A stretch of 64,000 bases of DNA from assembly GCA_019637335.1 (NCBI GenBank), contig JAHBVV010000001.1, positions 186,001-250,000 of the forward strand, in the 5' to 3' direction. Positions 18,121 to 26,732 of this stretch are shown here, one piece after another. Origin of the DNA: Candidatus Hydrogenedentota bacterium. Lineage in GTDB: Bacteria > Hydrogenedentota > Hydrogenedentia > Hydrogenedentales > JAEUWI01. Each line of letters starts with the position of its first letter. Position 1 is the stretch's first letter. The notes under the pieces are model-generated. The model did no database searches and was not told where the DNA came from. It saw nothing but the letters and a program-made list of their open reading frames with translations. The position numbers and the translations under genes are program-made.

Positions 18121-19527
18121 TCAGTTGTCCCCGATTTCCACTGCGGGTTCGGGCAGGTTCCGATCAATCTCGTCCAGTCGGTAGCCAAAGCCGCTGCCGG
18201 CGATGGAATCCAGCCGCACGACGCCCTCGCGACGGCGGTAGAGCCCGGGATGCACCTTCGCCTCGGGCAGGCTGGCGTCCGGGTAGAACTGCATCGCGTT
18301 CGTTTCCACGCCCATGATCGTGCCGGCGTGCGCCGCGAGAAGGACATGCGGGATCTGCGCGATCATGGGATTCGTCAGATCCTGCACCATGAGCGTCATG
18401 CCGTGCGCTTTCGCCCAGCACAGGCTCAGCAGGGCGCCCGTCTGTGTCTTGCAGGTCTTGAGCGCAACGCCGGTCCAGCCCAGCGATCGCCCGAGCCGGA
18501 CCAGTTCCCAATCGTGCGCGCTTTCGTCCATGAAAAGGGGTTTCCGGCTCGAAACGCTGTGGACATCGATCCGGTTCGCTTCCAGATCGTAGGGGAAGGG
18601 CTGTTCGACGTACAGCAGCATCCCGCAAATGCGCGGGTGCTCCATGATCAACCGATCCAGTATGACATTCACGTAGGTCGGATCCGTCACCGTGCAATTA
18701 AAATCCGTTGTAAGCCAAACCACCCCCTCCTCAATCGCAATCGCGCCCACATCGACAATCCGCTTGTAGTCCCAGGCCGCATCCGTGCCGCAGAGCTTGA
18801 TCTTCAGGCACATGAGCCCGTCCGTCCGGATCCACTCGCGGAGAAAGACGGGGTAATTGTCTTTTGGCATTTCGATATCCGGCTCAAAGGGATCCAGCGG
18901 GTCTTTCCCGCCCACAAGGTGCCAGGCCGGCAGTTCCATCTTTGCGGGGCGGATGAGAAAGTCCGCGGGGTATTTTCCCGCGAAGGACACGTCGCTGTTC
19001 TCCGCCGGCGCCAGCCACGCCGAAAGGTCCCGGTTCATATACTGCGCGTTGTAGGTCGCGTAGGTGGGCGCGTCGTTGAGGTTGCCATAGGCGTCGTGCA
19101 GGGCGATGTCGTAGGCCGAGCAGCACACGAGCGCCGCGAGCCAGGGCATGGGCTCGCCGCCGCGTTCCGCGTTGAACTCCGCGACCAGCGCTGGCAGGCG
19201 ATCGTGGAGAAAGGCCTGGCCTACCTCGATCGGGTGGCCGTAAACGTCGAAATCCGCCCAGGCCGCCGCGAGCAGTTCGCTGAAGGCCATCAGCGCGGCC
19301 TCGCGCTCGGCGTAGGGCAGCGCGCTGGGCCACACCCAGTTCGCGCTCAGCGGCGTCTCGCCCCAGCCGGACGCCCGGCGGCGATCGCGGCCGGCCACTT
19401 CGATCCGGACCCGCGCGCACTGGATATGGGTTGAAACCGCGGCGCCGAACTTGAGCGGCACCCGCAAGGTGCAGGGAATGTAGTACAGGCTCGCCGCCAG
19501 GGGGCGGGCGTCGGTTGACTTGGACAT
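18121..19527 (-). CDS. enolase-superfamily protein, mandelate racemase/muconate lactonizing type (468 aa)
   Basis: It has the two-domain plan: an N-terminal capping domain (SLYYIPCTLRVPLKFGAAVS) and a beta-barrel with metal ligands and acid/base residues at strand ends. Visible are CLKIKLCG (K-x-K), LTTDFNCTVTD (Asp ligand), YVEQPF (Glu ligand), FMDESAHD (Asp/Glu ligand) and VALKTCKTQTG (opposite Lys). This fits dehydration or racemisation of an acid sugar or related carboxylate. The protein is longer than usual for the family (about 370-400), with extra loops. It is alone on its strand between two MITE copies. Substrate unknown. Confidence 0.78.
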   Translation of the reverse strand: MSKSTDARPLAASLYYIPCTLRVPLKFGAAVSTHIQCARVRIEVAGRDRRRASGWGETPLSANWVWPSALPYAEREAALMAFSELLAAAWADFDVYGHPIEVGQAFLHDRLPALVAEFNAERGGEPMPWLAALVCCSAYDIALHDAYGNLNDAPTYATYNAQYMNRDLSAWLAPAENSDVSFAGKYPADFLIRPAKMELPAWHLVGGKDPLDPFEPDIEMPKDNYPVFLREWIRTDGLMCLKIKLCGTDAAWDYKRIVDVGAIAIEEGVVWLTTDFNCTVTDPTYVNVILDRLIMEHPRICGMLLYVEQPFPYDLEANRIDVHSVSSRKPLFMDESAHDWELVRLGRSLGWTGVALKTCKTQTGALLSLCWAKAHGMTLMVQDLTNPMIAQIPHVLLAAHAGTIMGVETNAMQFYPDASLPEAKVHPGLYRRREGVVRLDSIAGSGFGYRLDEIDRNLPEPAVEIGDN

Positions 19528-19673
19528 GGGATCACACTTTCCTGGGCCGCGGCCGGCGGGCGGCGCGGAATCCAATACGAGAACTGCCACGGAGGCCAGC
19601 AGTTTGCCACGCGAATGGCTTGTACTACAATTTCCGGGAGATTGCCGGCGGGTGCGGCGCCGGGTAATGGGCA

Positions 19674-19901
19674 CAGGGCAATCGCATTTAAACTTCCAAC
19701 TCGACCCGAACGCCACATGAACCACCTTCAGTGTTCAAGAGGGCGCGTGTTGGAGCGCTGGCATTTCGCCTGCGGCGAATCCCTGACCTGGCCGGCACAG
19801 ATGCCGGCGCTCCAAAGCGCTCACTATCGTTGATTCAAGGTTCCAAATCGACTCAAGTTTACGCCCATATACCGAGATCGAGTTTAAATGCGATTGCCCT
19901 G
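19674..19901 (+). mobile_element. MITE copy 2 (228 bp)
   Basis: Same 20-bp ends as copy 1. Flanks GTAATGGGCA and GCAATGGGCG match at 8 of 10 positions, a decayed target duplication. It differs from copy 1 mainly by an extra segment beside the central hairpin (TTTCGCCTGCGGCGAA) that copy 3 also carries. With copy 1 it brackets the enolase-superfamily gene in direct orientation. Confidence 0.85.
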
Positions 19902-20017
19902 GCAATGGGCGCGGTTTGCATACCCGCCGGAAATCTGGTTTACTCAGATCCGTACCGCGCGCCCCCGCGGTGTTCCGGGTTGCTGAATGCCGGCGGGTGC
20001 CGGTTGGGGATTCGCCC

Positions 20018-21079
20018 ATGTTTCAAACGGCCCCCGCATCGCGAGACGCCGTCTCCGCCGCGCTGAATGGTTCCCCCGGCTGCCACACGCCGGTCGGCCC
20101 CCTCGCTGTCCATTCCTGCGCGCGCTTCGCCGGGGTCACGCTCCGGGATTACACGCTGAACGCCGCGACGCTGGCCGATTGCGTCGTTCGGTACTACGAG
20201 CGTTTCGGGCCCGATGCGGTTTGGGTTTCCGCGGACACGTGGGTCACGGCGGAGGCCATGGGCGCGCGCGTGGCGTTCCCCGGAGCAGATCTGCCGCTGG
20301 GCGGGGCCGGCGATCCGCTCGTGCGGTCGCCCGGCGACATTGATCGGCTCCCCCCGCCGGATCCCGGGGCGCGCGGGCGCCAGCCGCTGATGCTCGAAGC
20401 CTTGGGCCGGGTACGCGCGGCGATTGGCAACGACGCCTTCATCGTCGCGTGTTTCGATCAGTATCCGTTCTCGCTCGCCTGCGCCCTCATGGGCATCCAG
20501 CCGGTCATGACAAAGGTCATCGAGGATCCGGGTTTCGTCGAGGCGCTGATGGAGCGGGGCCTGGAGCACGGGATCGCCTACGCCCGCGCCCTGGCCGATG
20601 CGGGGGCCGACATGCTCAGCGGCGGCGACTCCCCGGCGGGGCTGATCGGGCCCGCGCTGTACGCCCAGTGCGCGCTTCCCTTCGAGCAGCGGCTTATCGC
20701 GGGCGTGCAGGCCTCGTGCGCGATCCCGGTCTCGCTGCATATCTGCGGCAACGCGATGCCCATACTGGACGGCATGGCCGCATCCGGCGCGTCCGTCCTG
20801 GAGTTGGATCACCTCACCGACCTGGGAATGGCCTGCGATGTCGCGGGCCCGGAGATCGCCCTGTGGGGCAACCTCGATCCCATCGGCGTCCTCGCGCAAG
20901 GCAGTCCGGACGCCGTTCGCCAGGCCGCATGGAACGCGCTCGAAACCGTGCGAAGCCGGGGCCACCGGCGCTTCGTGCTCAGTTCCGGATGCACGCTGGC
21001 CCCCGACACACCCCCGGAAAACCTCGACGCCCTGCGCCAGGCCGCCCGGGAATTCGATCAGGAGAACAACGCCCCATGA
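20018..21079 (+). CDS. uroporphyrinogen decarboxylase-fold methyltransferase (MtaA/CmuA-like, 353 aa)
   Basis: A TIM-barrel protein of the URO-D superfamily. VSLHICGNA (His-x-Cys) and SSGCTLAPDTPPENL (Cys) form the zinc site seen in methylcobamide-dependent methyltransferases, which true haem-pathway HemE lacks; this makes a corrinoid methyltransferase or related role more likely than haem synthesis. The start at 20018 follows the MITE and repeat-derived upstream sequence. It overlaps the next gene by 4 nt (ATGA), so the two act together. In related bacteria such genes often sit beside sugar-type oxidoreductases; the substrate is unknown. Confidence 0.75.
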   Translation: MFQTAPASRDAVSAALNGSPGCHTPVGPLAVHSCARFAGVTLRDYTLNAATLADCVVRYYERFGPDAVWVSADTWVTAEAMGARVAFPGADLPLGGAGDPLVRSPGDIDRLPPPDPGARGRQPLMLEALGRVRAAIGNDAFIVACFDQYPFSLACALMGIQPVMTKVIEDPGFVEALMERGLEHGIAYARALADAGADMLSGGDSPAGLIGPALYAQCALPFEQRLIAGVQASCAIPVSLHICGNAMPILDGMAASGASVLELDHLTDLGMACDVAGPEIALWGNLDPIGVLAQGSPDAVRQAAWNALETVRSRGHRRFVLSSGCTLAPDTPPENLDALRQAAREFDQENNAP

Positions 21080-22161
21080 GCAAGAAACTTGGTGTACTTA
21101 TCCACGGCGCGGGCTGGGTGGCCTCCCAGCACATCCAGGCCTTCCAGAAGAACCCCCACACCGAAGTCCGCGCCATCTCGAGCCGCACCCTGGAGAGCGC
21201 CCGGAATCGCGCCGCGGAGTTCGGCCTCGACGTGCCCTGTCATATCGATTACAAGGCGGCCCTCGAACAGCCGGACATCGACATTGTGGCGGTGTGCACC
21301 CCGCAGCACCTCCATCCCGAAAACACCATCGCCGCCGCCCGCGCCGGAAAACACATCGTGATTGAAAAACCCGCCGCCATGACCCTCGGGGACGCTCGCG
21401 CGATGCGGGACGCGGTGCGGGAGGCCGGGGTGCGCACCGTCGTGAGTTTTGTGTTGCGCTGGAACCCCCTGTTCCAGGCAATCAAGTCCCGGATCGCGGC
21501 AGACGCCATCGGGCGGGTCTACTGCGTCGAAACGGACTACCAGAGCTACGCCGGGGACTGGTGGGGCGGATACGGGCTGGGGCGGCAGAAGGAACTCGGC
21601 GGCAGCGCCTTTCTCGTGGCGGGTTGCCACGCGATCGACGCGCTGCGCTGGTTCGCCGCGCCGGGAGAGTTCGAGGCCGCCACCCCGGTGGAAGTGTTTG
21701 CGTGCCAGGGCGGCCTGCGCGGCCAGTCCACGGCGCAGTACAACCCGATCACGGGCGACTGGCACGAAGGCGAGCCGCTCGAATACCCCGGCGTCGAAAT
21801 GGCCTTCGTCCGCTTCGACAATGGCGTTATCGGCAAGGTCTCCGTCAATTTCGAGTGCATCCAGCCCTACGCCTTCCCCGTCCGCATTTTCGGCGATCGC
21901 GGGACCATTCGCGACAACCAGCTGTGGGCGCCCGCGGGCGCGGCAACGCCCGGCTGGGAGACCATCCCAGGAATCACCCCGGATAGCGCGGACGTCACGC
22001 ACCATCCCTTCCAGGCGCAGATCGATCACTTCGTCGGCTGCATTCAGGAGGGCCGGGAGTCGCACTGCAACCTCGAGGACGCGCTGCGTACGCACGAAGT
22101 GATCTTCGCCGCGCAACGCTGTAACGAGACCGGCCGATCCGTCTCGCTCCCCCTGCCATAA
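21076..22161 (+). CDS. Gfo/Idh/MocA family NAD(P)-dependent oxidoreductase (361 aa)
   Basis: The N-terminal Rossmann domain has VLIHGAGWVASQHIQAF (residues 6-22), then AVCTPQHLHPENTIAA and the EKPAA motif (about 96). The C-terminal domain contains GGSAFLVAGCHAIDALRWF, with the His region commonly at the active site. The family oxidises or reduces sugars, inositols and related polyols. Translationally coupled to the MtaA-like gene by ATGA. Complete length; substrate unknown. Confidence 0.85.
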   Translation: MSKKLGVLIHGAGWVASQHIQAFQKNPHTEVRAISSRTLESARNRAAEFGLDVPCHIDYKAALEQPDIDIVAVCTPQHLHPENTIAAARAGKHIVIEKPAAMTLGDARAMRDAVREAGVRTVVSFVLRWNPLFQAIKSRIAADAIGRVYCVETDYQSYAGDWWGGYGLGRQKELGGSAFLVAGCHAIDALRWFAAPGEFEAATPVEVFACQGGLRGQSTAQYNPITGDWHEGEPLEYPGVEMAFVRFDNGVIGKVSVNFECIQPYAFPVRIFGDRGTIRDNQLWAPAGAATPGWETIPGITPDSADVTHHPFQAQIDHFVGCIQEGRESHCNLEDALRTHEVIFAAQRCNETGRSVSLPLP

Positions 22162-22222
22162 GGCGGCGCACATTGCGGCCCGCCGGGCGCGTTGTTAGAA
22201 TGCGCGCAGGAGGATCGAAGGC

Positions 22223-22855
22223 ATGTATGAGGAACTGGACCAGACCATCGCCGCGCTGGAGAACACGTCCGCCGGCTGGGTCAACCGGCGCGACGCGGCC
22301 GCGGCGCTGGGCGAGTATATCCGCCGCGCCCGCGCGGCGCTCGAAGCACACGCAAACGAGAAGGACGTCGACGTGCGCGGCAGCGTCGTGGAGGCCCTCA
22401 AGACCGCCGCTTCGCCCGCCGCGCCCGCGGCCACCTCCGCGACGCCGGCTCCGCCCACCATGCGAGAACTGGCCCGCGCGTGCTACCGGAAGTCGCGCCG
22501 CGAAGTAAAGCCCGAGGGCGACGGCTTCGTGGTCCGCGTCCAGGCGCGGGACGGGCGCGCGCAGGACGTTCGCATCGACCGCACCACGCAGGCGGACGGC
22601 CGCGAAATCATCCGCGTTTCGACGGAATGCGCCGCGGCGGACCCCGAAACCATCGCCTGGGCCATCCGCAACCACGCCCGCTTCACGTACTGCGCGTTCT
22701 GCGTGGAGGAGCGCGGCGGGGTGGAACGCCTCATTCTTGCGTGTAATTTCGAGCCCGACCTCGTCTCGCCCGCCCAGGTGAAGAACGCGGTGAAGGAAGC
22801 GGCCCACTACGGCGACTGGCTGGAAAAGAAGCTCACCGGCCAGGACGAACACTGA
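22223..22855 (+). CDS. hypothetical protein (210 aa)
   Basis: GAGGATCG lies a suitable distance before the ATG. The N-terminal 65 residues look like two HEAT-like helices (WVNRRDAAAALGEYIRRARAAL). An Ala/Pro linker (about 65-85) leads to an alpha/beta C-terminal domain (REIIRVSTECAAADPETIAW to YGDWLEKKL) with the feel of YbjN or type III secretion chaperone folds. No catalytic residues or signal. Convergent with the pseudo-protease, 19 nt apart. Function unknown. Confidence 0.65.
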   Translation: MYEELDQTIAALENTSAGWVNRRDAAAALGEYIRRARAALEAHANEKDVDVRGSVVEALKTAASPAAPAATSATPAPPTMRELARACYRKSRREVKPEGDGFVVRVQARDGRAQDVRIDRTTQADGREIIRVSTECAAADPETIAWAIRNHARFTYCAFCVEERGGVERLILACNFEPDLVSPAQVKNAVKEAAHYGDWLEKKLTGQDEH

Positions 22856-22874
22856 CGCGGGGCGCCGCGCGCGA

Positions 22875-23675
22875 TCAGTCGGTCTTATAGGCCGGAGCCT
22901 GTTTTGCGATCTCGAGGATGTCGGCGCCGGGTATGACGACGCTGGCCATGTTCATGTCGTATTCGTCATGAACCCCCATTCCGTTGGGGCCGTTGCCGCG
23001 CAGGATGCGCGTGACGTTGATGCCGAGGCAGGCGCCGCTCGTGAGAAACACCGGCGTCCCCATGCCGCTGTATTCGCCGAGAATATACGTGAGCCGCGGG
23101 CGCTCCTGCACCGCGCCGATACGCATCACATTCGCCGTGGCCAGCCGCTGCGCCACCTTTCCGAGGCGGTGCAAGGTGACCACCTCGTCGAAGGCCTGGG
23201 CCGTCGCCCCGCCGGACAGGTCCACATAGGCCTGCGGCGCGTCGGGCTTCGTCACCGGACGCAGGAAGGCCAGATCCAGGTCGCGGTCGCGCAGCACGAT
23301 CTCCGCATCCACTTCCTGCTCCCCGTGCAACGCCTTCAGCCCGGTGATCTCCGTCTTGCTGCTGTAGCCGTCCTCGCCCGCGAACATGTCGTCCATCCAC
23401 GACGAGGGATCCGTGTGCATCAGCGAGGTGACCATCAGCCCTTCCGGCGAGATCACCGTCGCGGTAACCTCCTGCGTGAACTCGCTCACATCGGTCCCGT
23501 ATTCCGGCATGGTGTAGCTCTGTTTGACCGTCAGCTTCACCTGCACAACCGCGGCGCCGTTTTTCGCGACGATCGCGCGCATCGCCTCGGCCACGGGATC
23601 CGCGCCCGCCCATCCGGGCAATAGCACCGCCGCCGCAACCAGGGCCCATCCCGCCCGCATCCATGGATTTCGCAT
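22875..23675 (-). CDS. exported trypsin-like fold protein lacking the catalytic serine (266 aa)
   Basis: GAGGAAGC precedes ATG 23675, and a signal peptide (WALVAAAVLLPGWAGA) follows. The sequence EVTATVISPEGLMVTSLMH resembles the GSGVIIDPDGYILTNNHV strand of S1C/HtrA proteases, and DLAFLRPV the Asp strand. Where GNSGGP is expected the protein has GMGTPVFLTSGACLG, so the serine nucleophile is absent. It is therefore probably a periplasmic binding or regulatory pseudo-protease. Located 16 nt after the rluD-like gene on the same strand. Confidence 0.6.
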   Translation of the reverse strand: MRNPWMRAGWALVAAAVLLPGWAGADPVAEAMRAIVAKNGAAVVQVKLTVKQSYTMPEYGTDVSEFTQEVTATVISPEGLMVTSLMHTDPSSWMDDMFAGEDGYSSKTEITGLKALHGEQEVDAEIVLRDRDLDLAFLRPVTKPDAPQAYVDLSGGATAQAFDEVVTLHRLGKVAQRLATANVMRIGAVQERPRLTYILGEYSGMGTPVFLTSGACLGINVTRILRGNGPNGMGVHDEYDMNMASVVIPGADILEIAKQAPAYKTD

Positions 23676-23691
23676 CGTTTGCTTCCTCTTG

Positions 23692-24678
23692 TTACGCCCC
23701 AGGCGTCGCATTGGACTCGTGGTAGCGGCGCAGGCCATCCAGCGCGCGCTGAAAATCTTCCGGCGGCGGCGCCGTAAAGGTCAGCCGCTCTCCTGTTTTC
23801 GGGTGGGTCACGCCGAGGCGTTCCGCGTGAAGCGCCTGGCCGATGAGGCCGTACAGCGCGGCGCGGAGGTCGTCCGGAATAATCCAGTTTCGATACTCAT
23901 GCTCGCCGTACACGGGATCGCCCAGGACCGGGCGGCCCGCGAAGCGCATGTGCACGCGGATCTGGTGGGTGCGGCCGGTCTCCAGCTGCAGGCCCACCAG
24001 GGACGCGATCCCGAAGCGCTCCAGCACCTCAAAATTCGTCACGGCCTCCTTGGCGCGGATCCCGGTCACGGCCATGCGGCTCCGGTCGCTCAGGCTCCGC
24101 CCGATGTTCGCGTTCACGCGGCCGCGTTCCTCCTGAAACTCGCCGCGCACCAGGCAGAGGTAGCGCCGATCGAAGGTGTGCGCCGCCGCCTGGGCCGCGA
24201 GATGGCGAAAGGCCGGCTCGTTCTTCGCCACCACCATCACGCCCGAAGTGTCCCGGTCCAGCCGGTGCACGATGCCCGGCCGGGTCATGTCCTCGCCCGC
24301 GCGCCTGAAATCGGGGCAGTGATACAGTATCGCGTTCACCAGCGTGCCCGTGTGGTGGCCCGGCGCCGGATGCACCACCATGCCGGGCGCCTTATTCACC
24401 ATCACGAGGTCTTCGTCCTCGTACAGGATTTCGAGGGGAATGTTCTCCGGCTCCGGCCAGGCCGACGGGGCCGGCGGCAGATCCACCGTGATCGCGTCGC
24501 CCTCGCTCAGCACGCGGCCCGGCTTGGTGCACGGCGCGCCGTTGAGCATGACGCGCTCGTCCTTGATCAGCTTCTTGAGGTACGAGCGCGTCGCATCCTC
24601 CACCGCCTCCGCGAGAAACACATCGAGCCGGAGGCCCGCATGCTCCTCCCCGGCGTTTATTTCAACCAATTCACTCAA
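23692..24678 (-). CDS. rluD: RluA/RluD-family 23S rRNA pseudouridine synthase
   Basis: An N-terminal S4 RNA-binding domain (GLRLDVFLAEAVEDATRSYL to ERVMLNG) is joined to a RluA-type catalytic domain with GIVHRLDRDTSGVMVVAK, whose second Asp is the nucleophile. VHPAPGHHTGTLVNAILYH and ETGRTHQIRVHM complete the signature. RluD modifies helix 69 of 23S rRNA. The frame is open to an ATG at 24720, but that start falls inside a dispersed repeat. TTG 24678, preceded by AAAGG, gives the usual N-terminal length and is preferred. RluC-like specificity is less likely given the S4 domain and spacing. Confidence 0.85.
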   Translation of the reverse strand: MSELVEINAGEEHAGLRLDVFLAEAVEDATRSYLKKLIKDERVMLNGAPCTKPGRVLSEGDAITVDLPPAPSAWPEPENIPLEILYEDEDLVMVNKAPGMVVHPAPGHHTGTLVNAILYHCPDFRRAGEDMTRPGIVHRLDRDTSGVMVVAKNEPAFRHLAAQAAAHTFDRRYLCLVRGEFQEERGRVNANIGRSLSDRSRMAVTGIRAKEAVTNFEVLERFGIASLVGLQLETGRTHQIRVHMRFAGRPVLGDPVYGEHEYRNWIIPDDLRAALYGLIGQALHAERLGVTHPKTGERLTFTAPPPEDFQRALDGLRRYHESNATPGA

Positions 24679-24720
24679 GAGGCATAACCTTTTTGGTAAC
24701 CGTTTAACCGTCTGAAGCAT

Positions 24721-25997
24721 AGAAAATTTTCAACCACGAATGAACACGAATAAGAGAGACTATTGACCGGGTTCGAAGACTCAAATGGAACGATAACAGG
24801 TCCACCTTTAAGCCTTTGTAACATTCTAGCCGCCTGAAGCAGCAACGCGCGGAAACAGCACGAACGGACCGTTAACGTACGAGGAAGCGATGCAAAGGAT
24901 CGCGGACATTTCTGTCCGCGGCAGGACGAGCACAAGACATCTCGTGATCGCTGCGTATGTGAAGAGGCGCGGGTCGCCAATGCTTTCCGCTCCTGGTGAC
25001 GCCGGGATCCTATTCCAAACCACTTACGTCACTTCATTTCCCGAGCTCCCGTTGCCGCGGACGTGCCGAAGGTCCGCCGAGGCGGAAATGTCCACGATCC
25101 CGCTATTCACGCCGGTCTTGCCCGGGAATCGCCTCCAAGGCGGTGGGTGCTTCATTCCGCTAAAGTGTTACAAAGAATTAAGAATGGATTCCAGCTCCGG
25201 AAGTTTCCGATCAATTCGTGCCAATTCGTGTGCATTCGTGGTTCAATATCCTGGTTGCGGCCAGCGGCTGCGCCGGGTTCTTTGTGCTCTTTGTACTACT
25301 ATCCGTCAACTTCTTGTTTTTTCTGCAAGTTCTTTCGCTCAAGATCCATATAACCGTTTGTTGTAAAAGCATTTACGAAGCGAAAAATCCAGGGAGAATC
25401 TCCGGGCCGTTCCACAAGTGTCGTGGTCGAAATTCTTTTCTTGCCCACGGATTACACCGATGACACGGATTGAAGCGACACCCGAACCAATCGAGAAGAA
25501 GCAGCCCGCCACCCGATCAACCCCGCTAAAATTCCGATGCTGAACAATCCGATCAGGCTGCCTTGGAAACAGCACGCAGCCGCCTGCACACCCCAACGAC
25601 CGAAATCATTTTCTATTCTCTTTCCGTGTCATCAGTGCAATCCGTGGGCACAATTCTTGATCACCGCCCGCGGCTGCTCCCGATGCATTCGTGTGCATTG
25701 GTGTTCATTCGTGGTTAAGAATGCGCTCTCGATCATCCACCCAATCCATCTGCGTACCAGAAATCACCCTATGCGCTCTCTGCGTTCTCTGCGGTTAAAG
25801 CTATTCTCTTTTTTTTCTTCGTGGCCTTCGTGCCCTTCGTGGTGCTCAATTCCTTGGTTGCGGCCAGCGGCTGCCCCGTGTCCATTCGTGGTTAAGCCGC
25901 TACTCAACTTCAGGCGGCTGAAGTTTTGCCCCTTTTGTAACACGGCGCTGACCAATGAAACGCCCGCGACGACACCCGCCTCCCCTACGCGCCGGCA
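24721..25997. repeat. 1.28-kb mosaic of dispersed repeats, no gene
   Basis: The stretch has no credible gene. Arms of ACCACGAATGAACACGAAT (about 24733) and ATTCGTGTGCATTCGTGGTT (about 25224) face each other. 24822-24895 (TAGCCGCCTGAAG onward) recurs at 46545. 24900-25035 recurs inverted at about 46880-47005, and 25575-25735 recurs directly at 47012-47160 with few differences. From 25770 come CTCTGCGTTCTCTGCGG and a run of CTTCGTGG / ATTCGTGG units spaced about 10 nt. GGTTGCGGCCAGCGGCTG appears twice internally. Confidence 0.75.
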
Positions 25998-26465
25998 TCA
26001 CCCGTGAATCTCGCGGAAGTGCATCACCGCCGCCATGAAATCGTCGCCGAGAAACTGCGGGAGAAACGGCTCCTCGTCGTCCTCGTCCTCCTCCGCCGCG
26101 CGCGCCGCGACCTGGCCTATGGCCTCCGCCAGCAGCGCGGCCATGGTGTCCCAGAGATCGCGCCGATCCTTCCAGAAAGCCGCATCCGCTTCGAGCAGGG
26201 CGACGATCAGATCGCCCTCGTGCGCCGCCGCCTTCATGAACGGGTCGCCCTCCATCCGCGCGATCGCGAGCGGCACGGTAAACCGGAGGCTGACGCCCCA
26301 CCGGATCAGTTGCAGCAACTCTCCCGGCGTCAGGCGGCGCACCGGCTTGGTCGCCAGCGCGAACGCGTGCGGCGGTGCGTCGTACTCGTCTATCTCAAAA
26401 CGCCAGTCCCCGCCCTCCAACTCGGCGAGCGAGCGGTGTGTGTCGAAATCAATGGGATTGTCCAT
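25998..26465 (-). CDS. hypothetical protein (155 aa)
   Basis: ATG 26465 is preceded by AGGACC and chosen over an upstream in-frame Met with no ribosome-binding site. The protein is mostly helical after an N-terminal beta part (EGGDWRFEIDEYD). It has a recognisable LTPGELLQLIRWGVSL segment and a very acidic stretch (AARAAEEDEDDEEPFLPQF). No signal or membrane segment. No family recognised. Divergent from the sialidase gene. Confidence 0.55.
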   Translation of the reverse strand: MDNPIDFDTHRSLAELEGGDWRFEIDEYDAPPHAFALATKPVRRLTPGELLQLIRWGVSLRFTVPLAIARMEGDPFMKAAAHEGDLIVALLEADAAFWKDRRDLWDTMAALLAEAIGQVAARAAEEDEDDEEPFLPQFLGDDFMAAVMHFREIHG

Positions 26466-26732
26466 GGCAGGTCCTGTGTGTGCGCCGGCCCCCGGCGCCG
26501 CCGAATGACGTATCATACCACGAATACGCGCCTGCGCCGAACCCTGCGCCGCGGCGGCCGATCCGTGCTACAATGCTCCACACGGCGCGTGACGCGCTGG
26601 ATAGCCCCCGGGATACCGCTTTCATCCCCGCCGGCGGCCATTCATCTCCCATTATTGACCCCGCCGGCGGCTAGAACGCACATCCCCGCGCGGCGCGACG
26701 CCTGTTGGACAACGCACCCAGGAAGGACTCCC

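Noticed and set aside
20018-21079. Calling the gene HemE (true uroporphyrinogen decarboxylase)
   Set aside because: The His-x-Cys and Cys zinc ligands and the pairing with a Gfo/Idh oxidoreductase fit MtaA-type methyltransferases better.
24890-25366. Open frames of about 100-160 codons in the 24.7-26.0 kb repeat region
   Set aside because: They consist of repeat-derived sequence that recurs in other frames and orientations near 47 kb.
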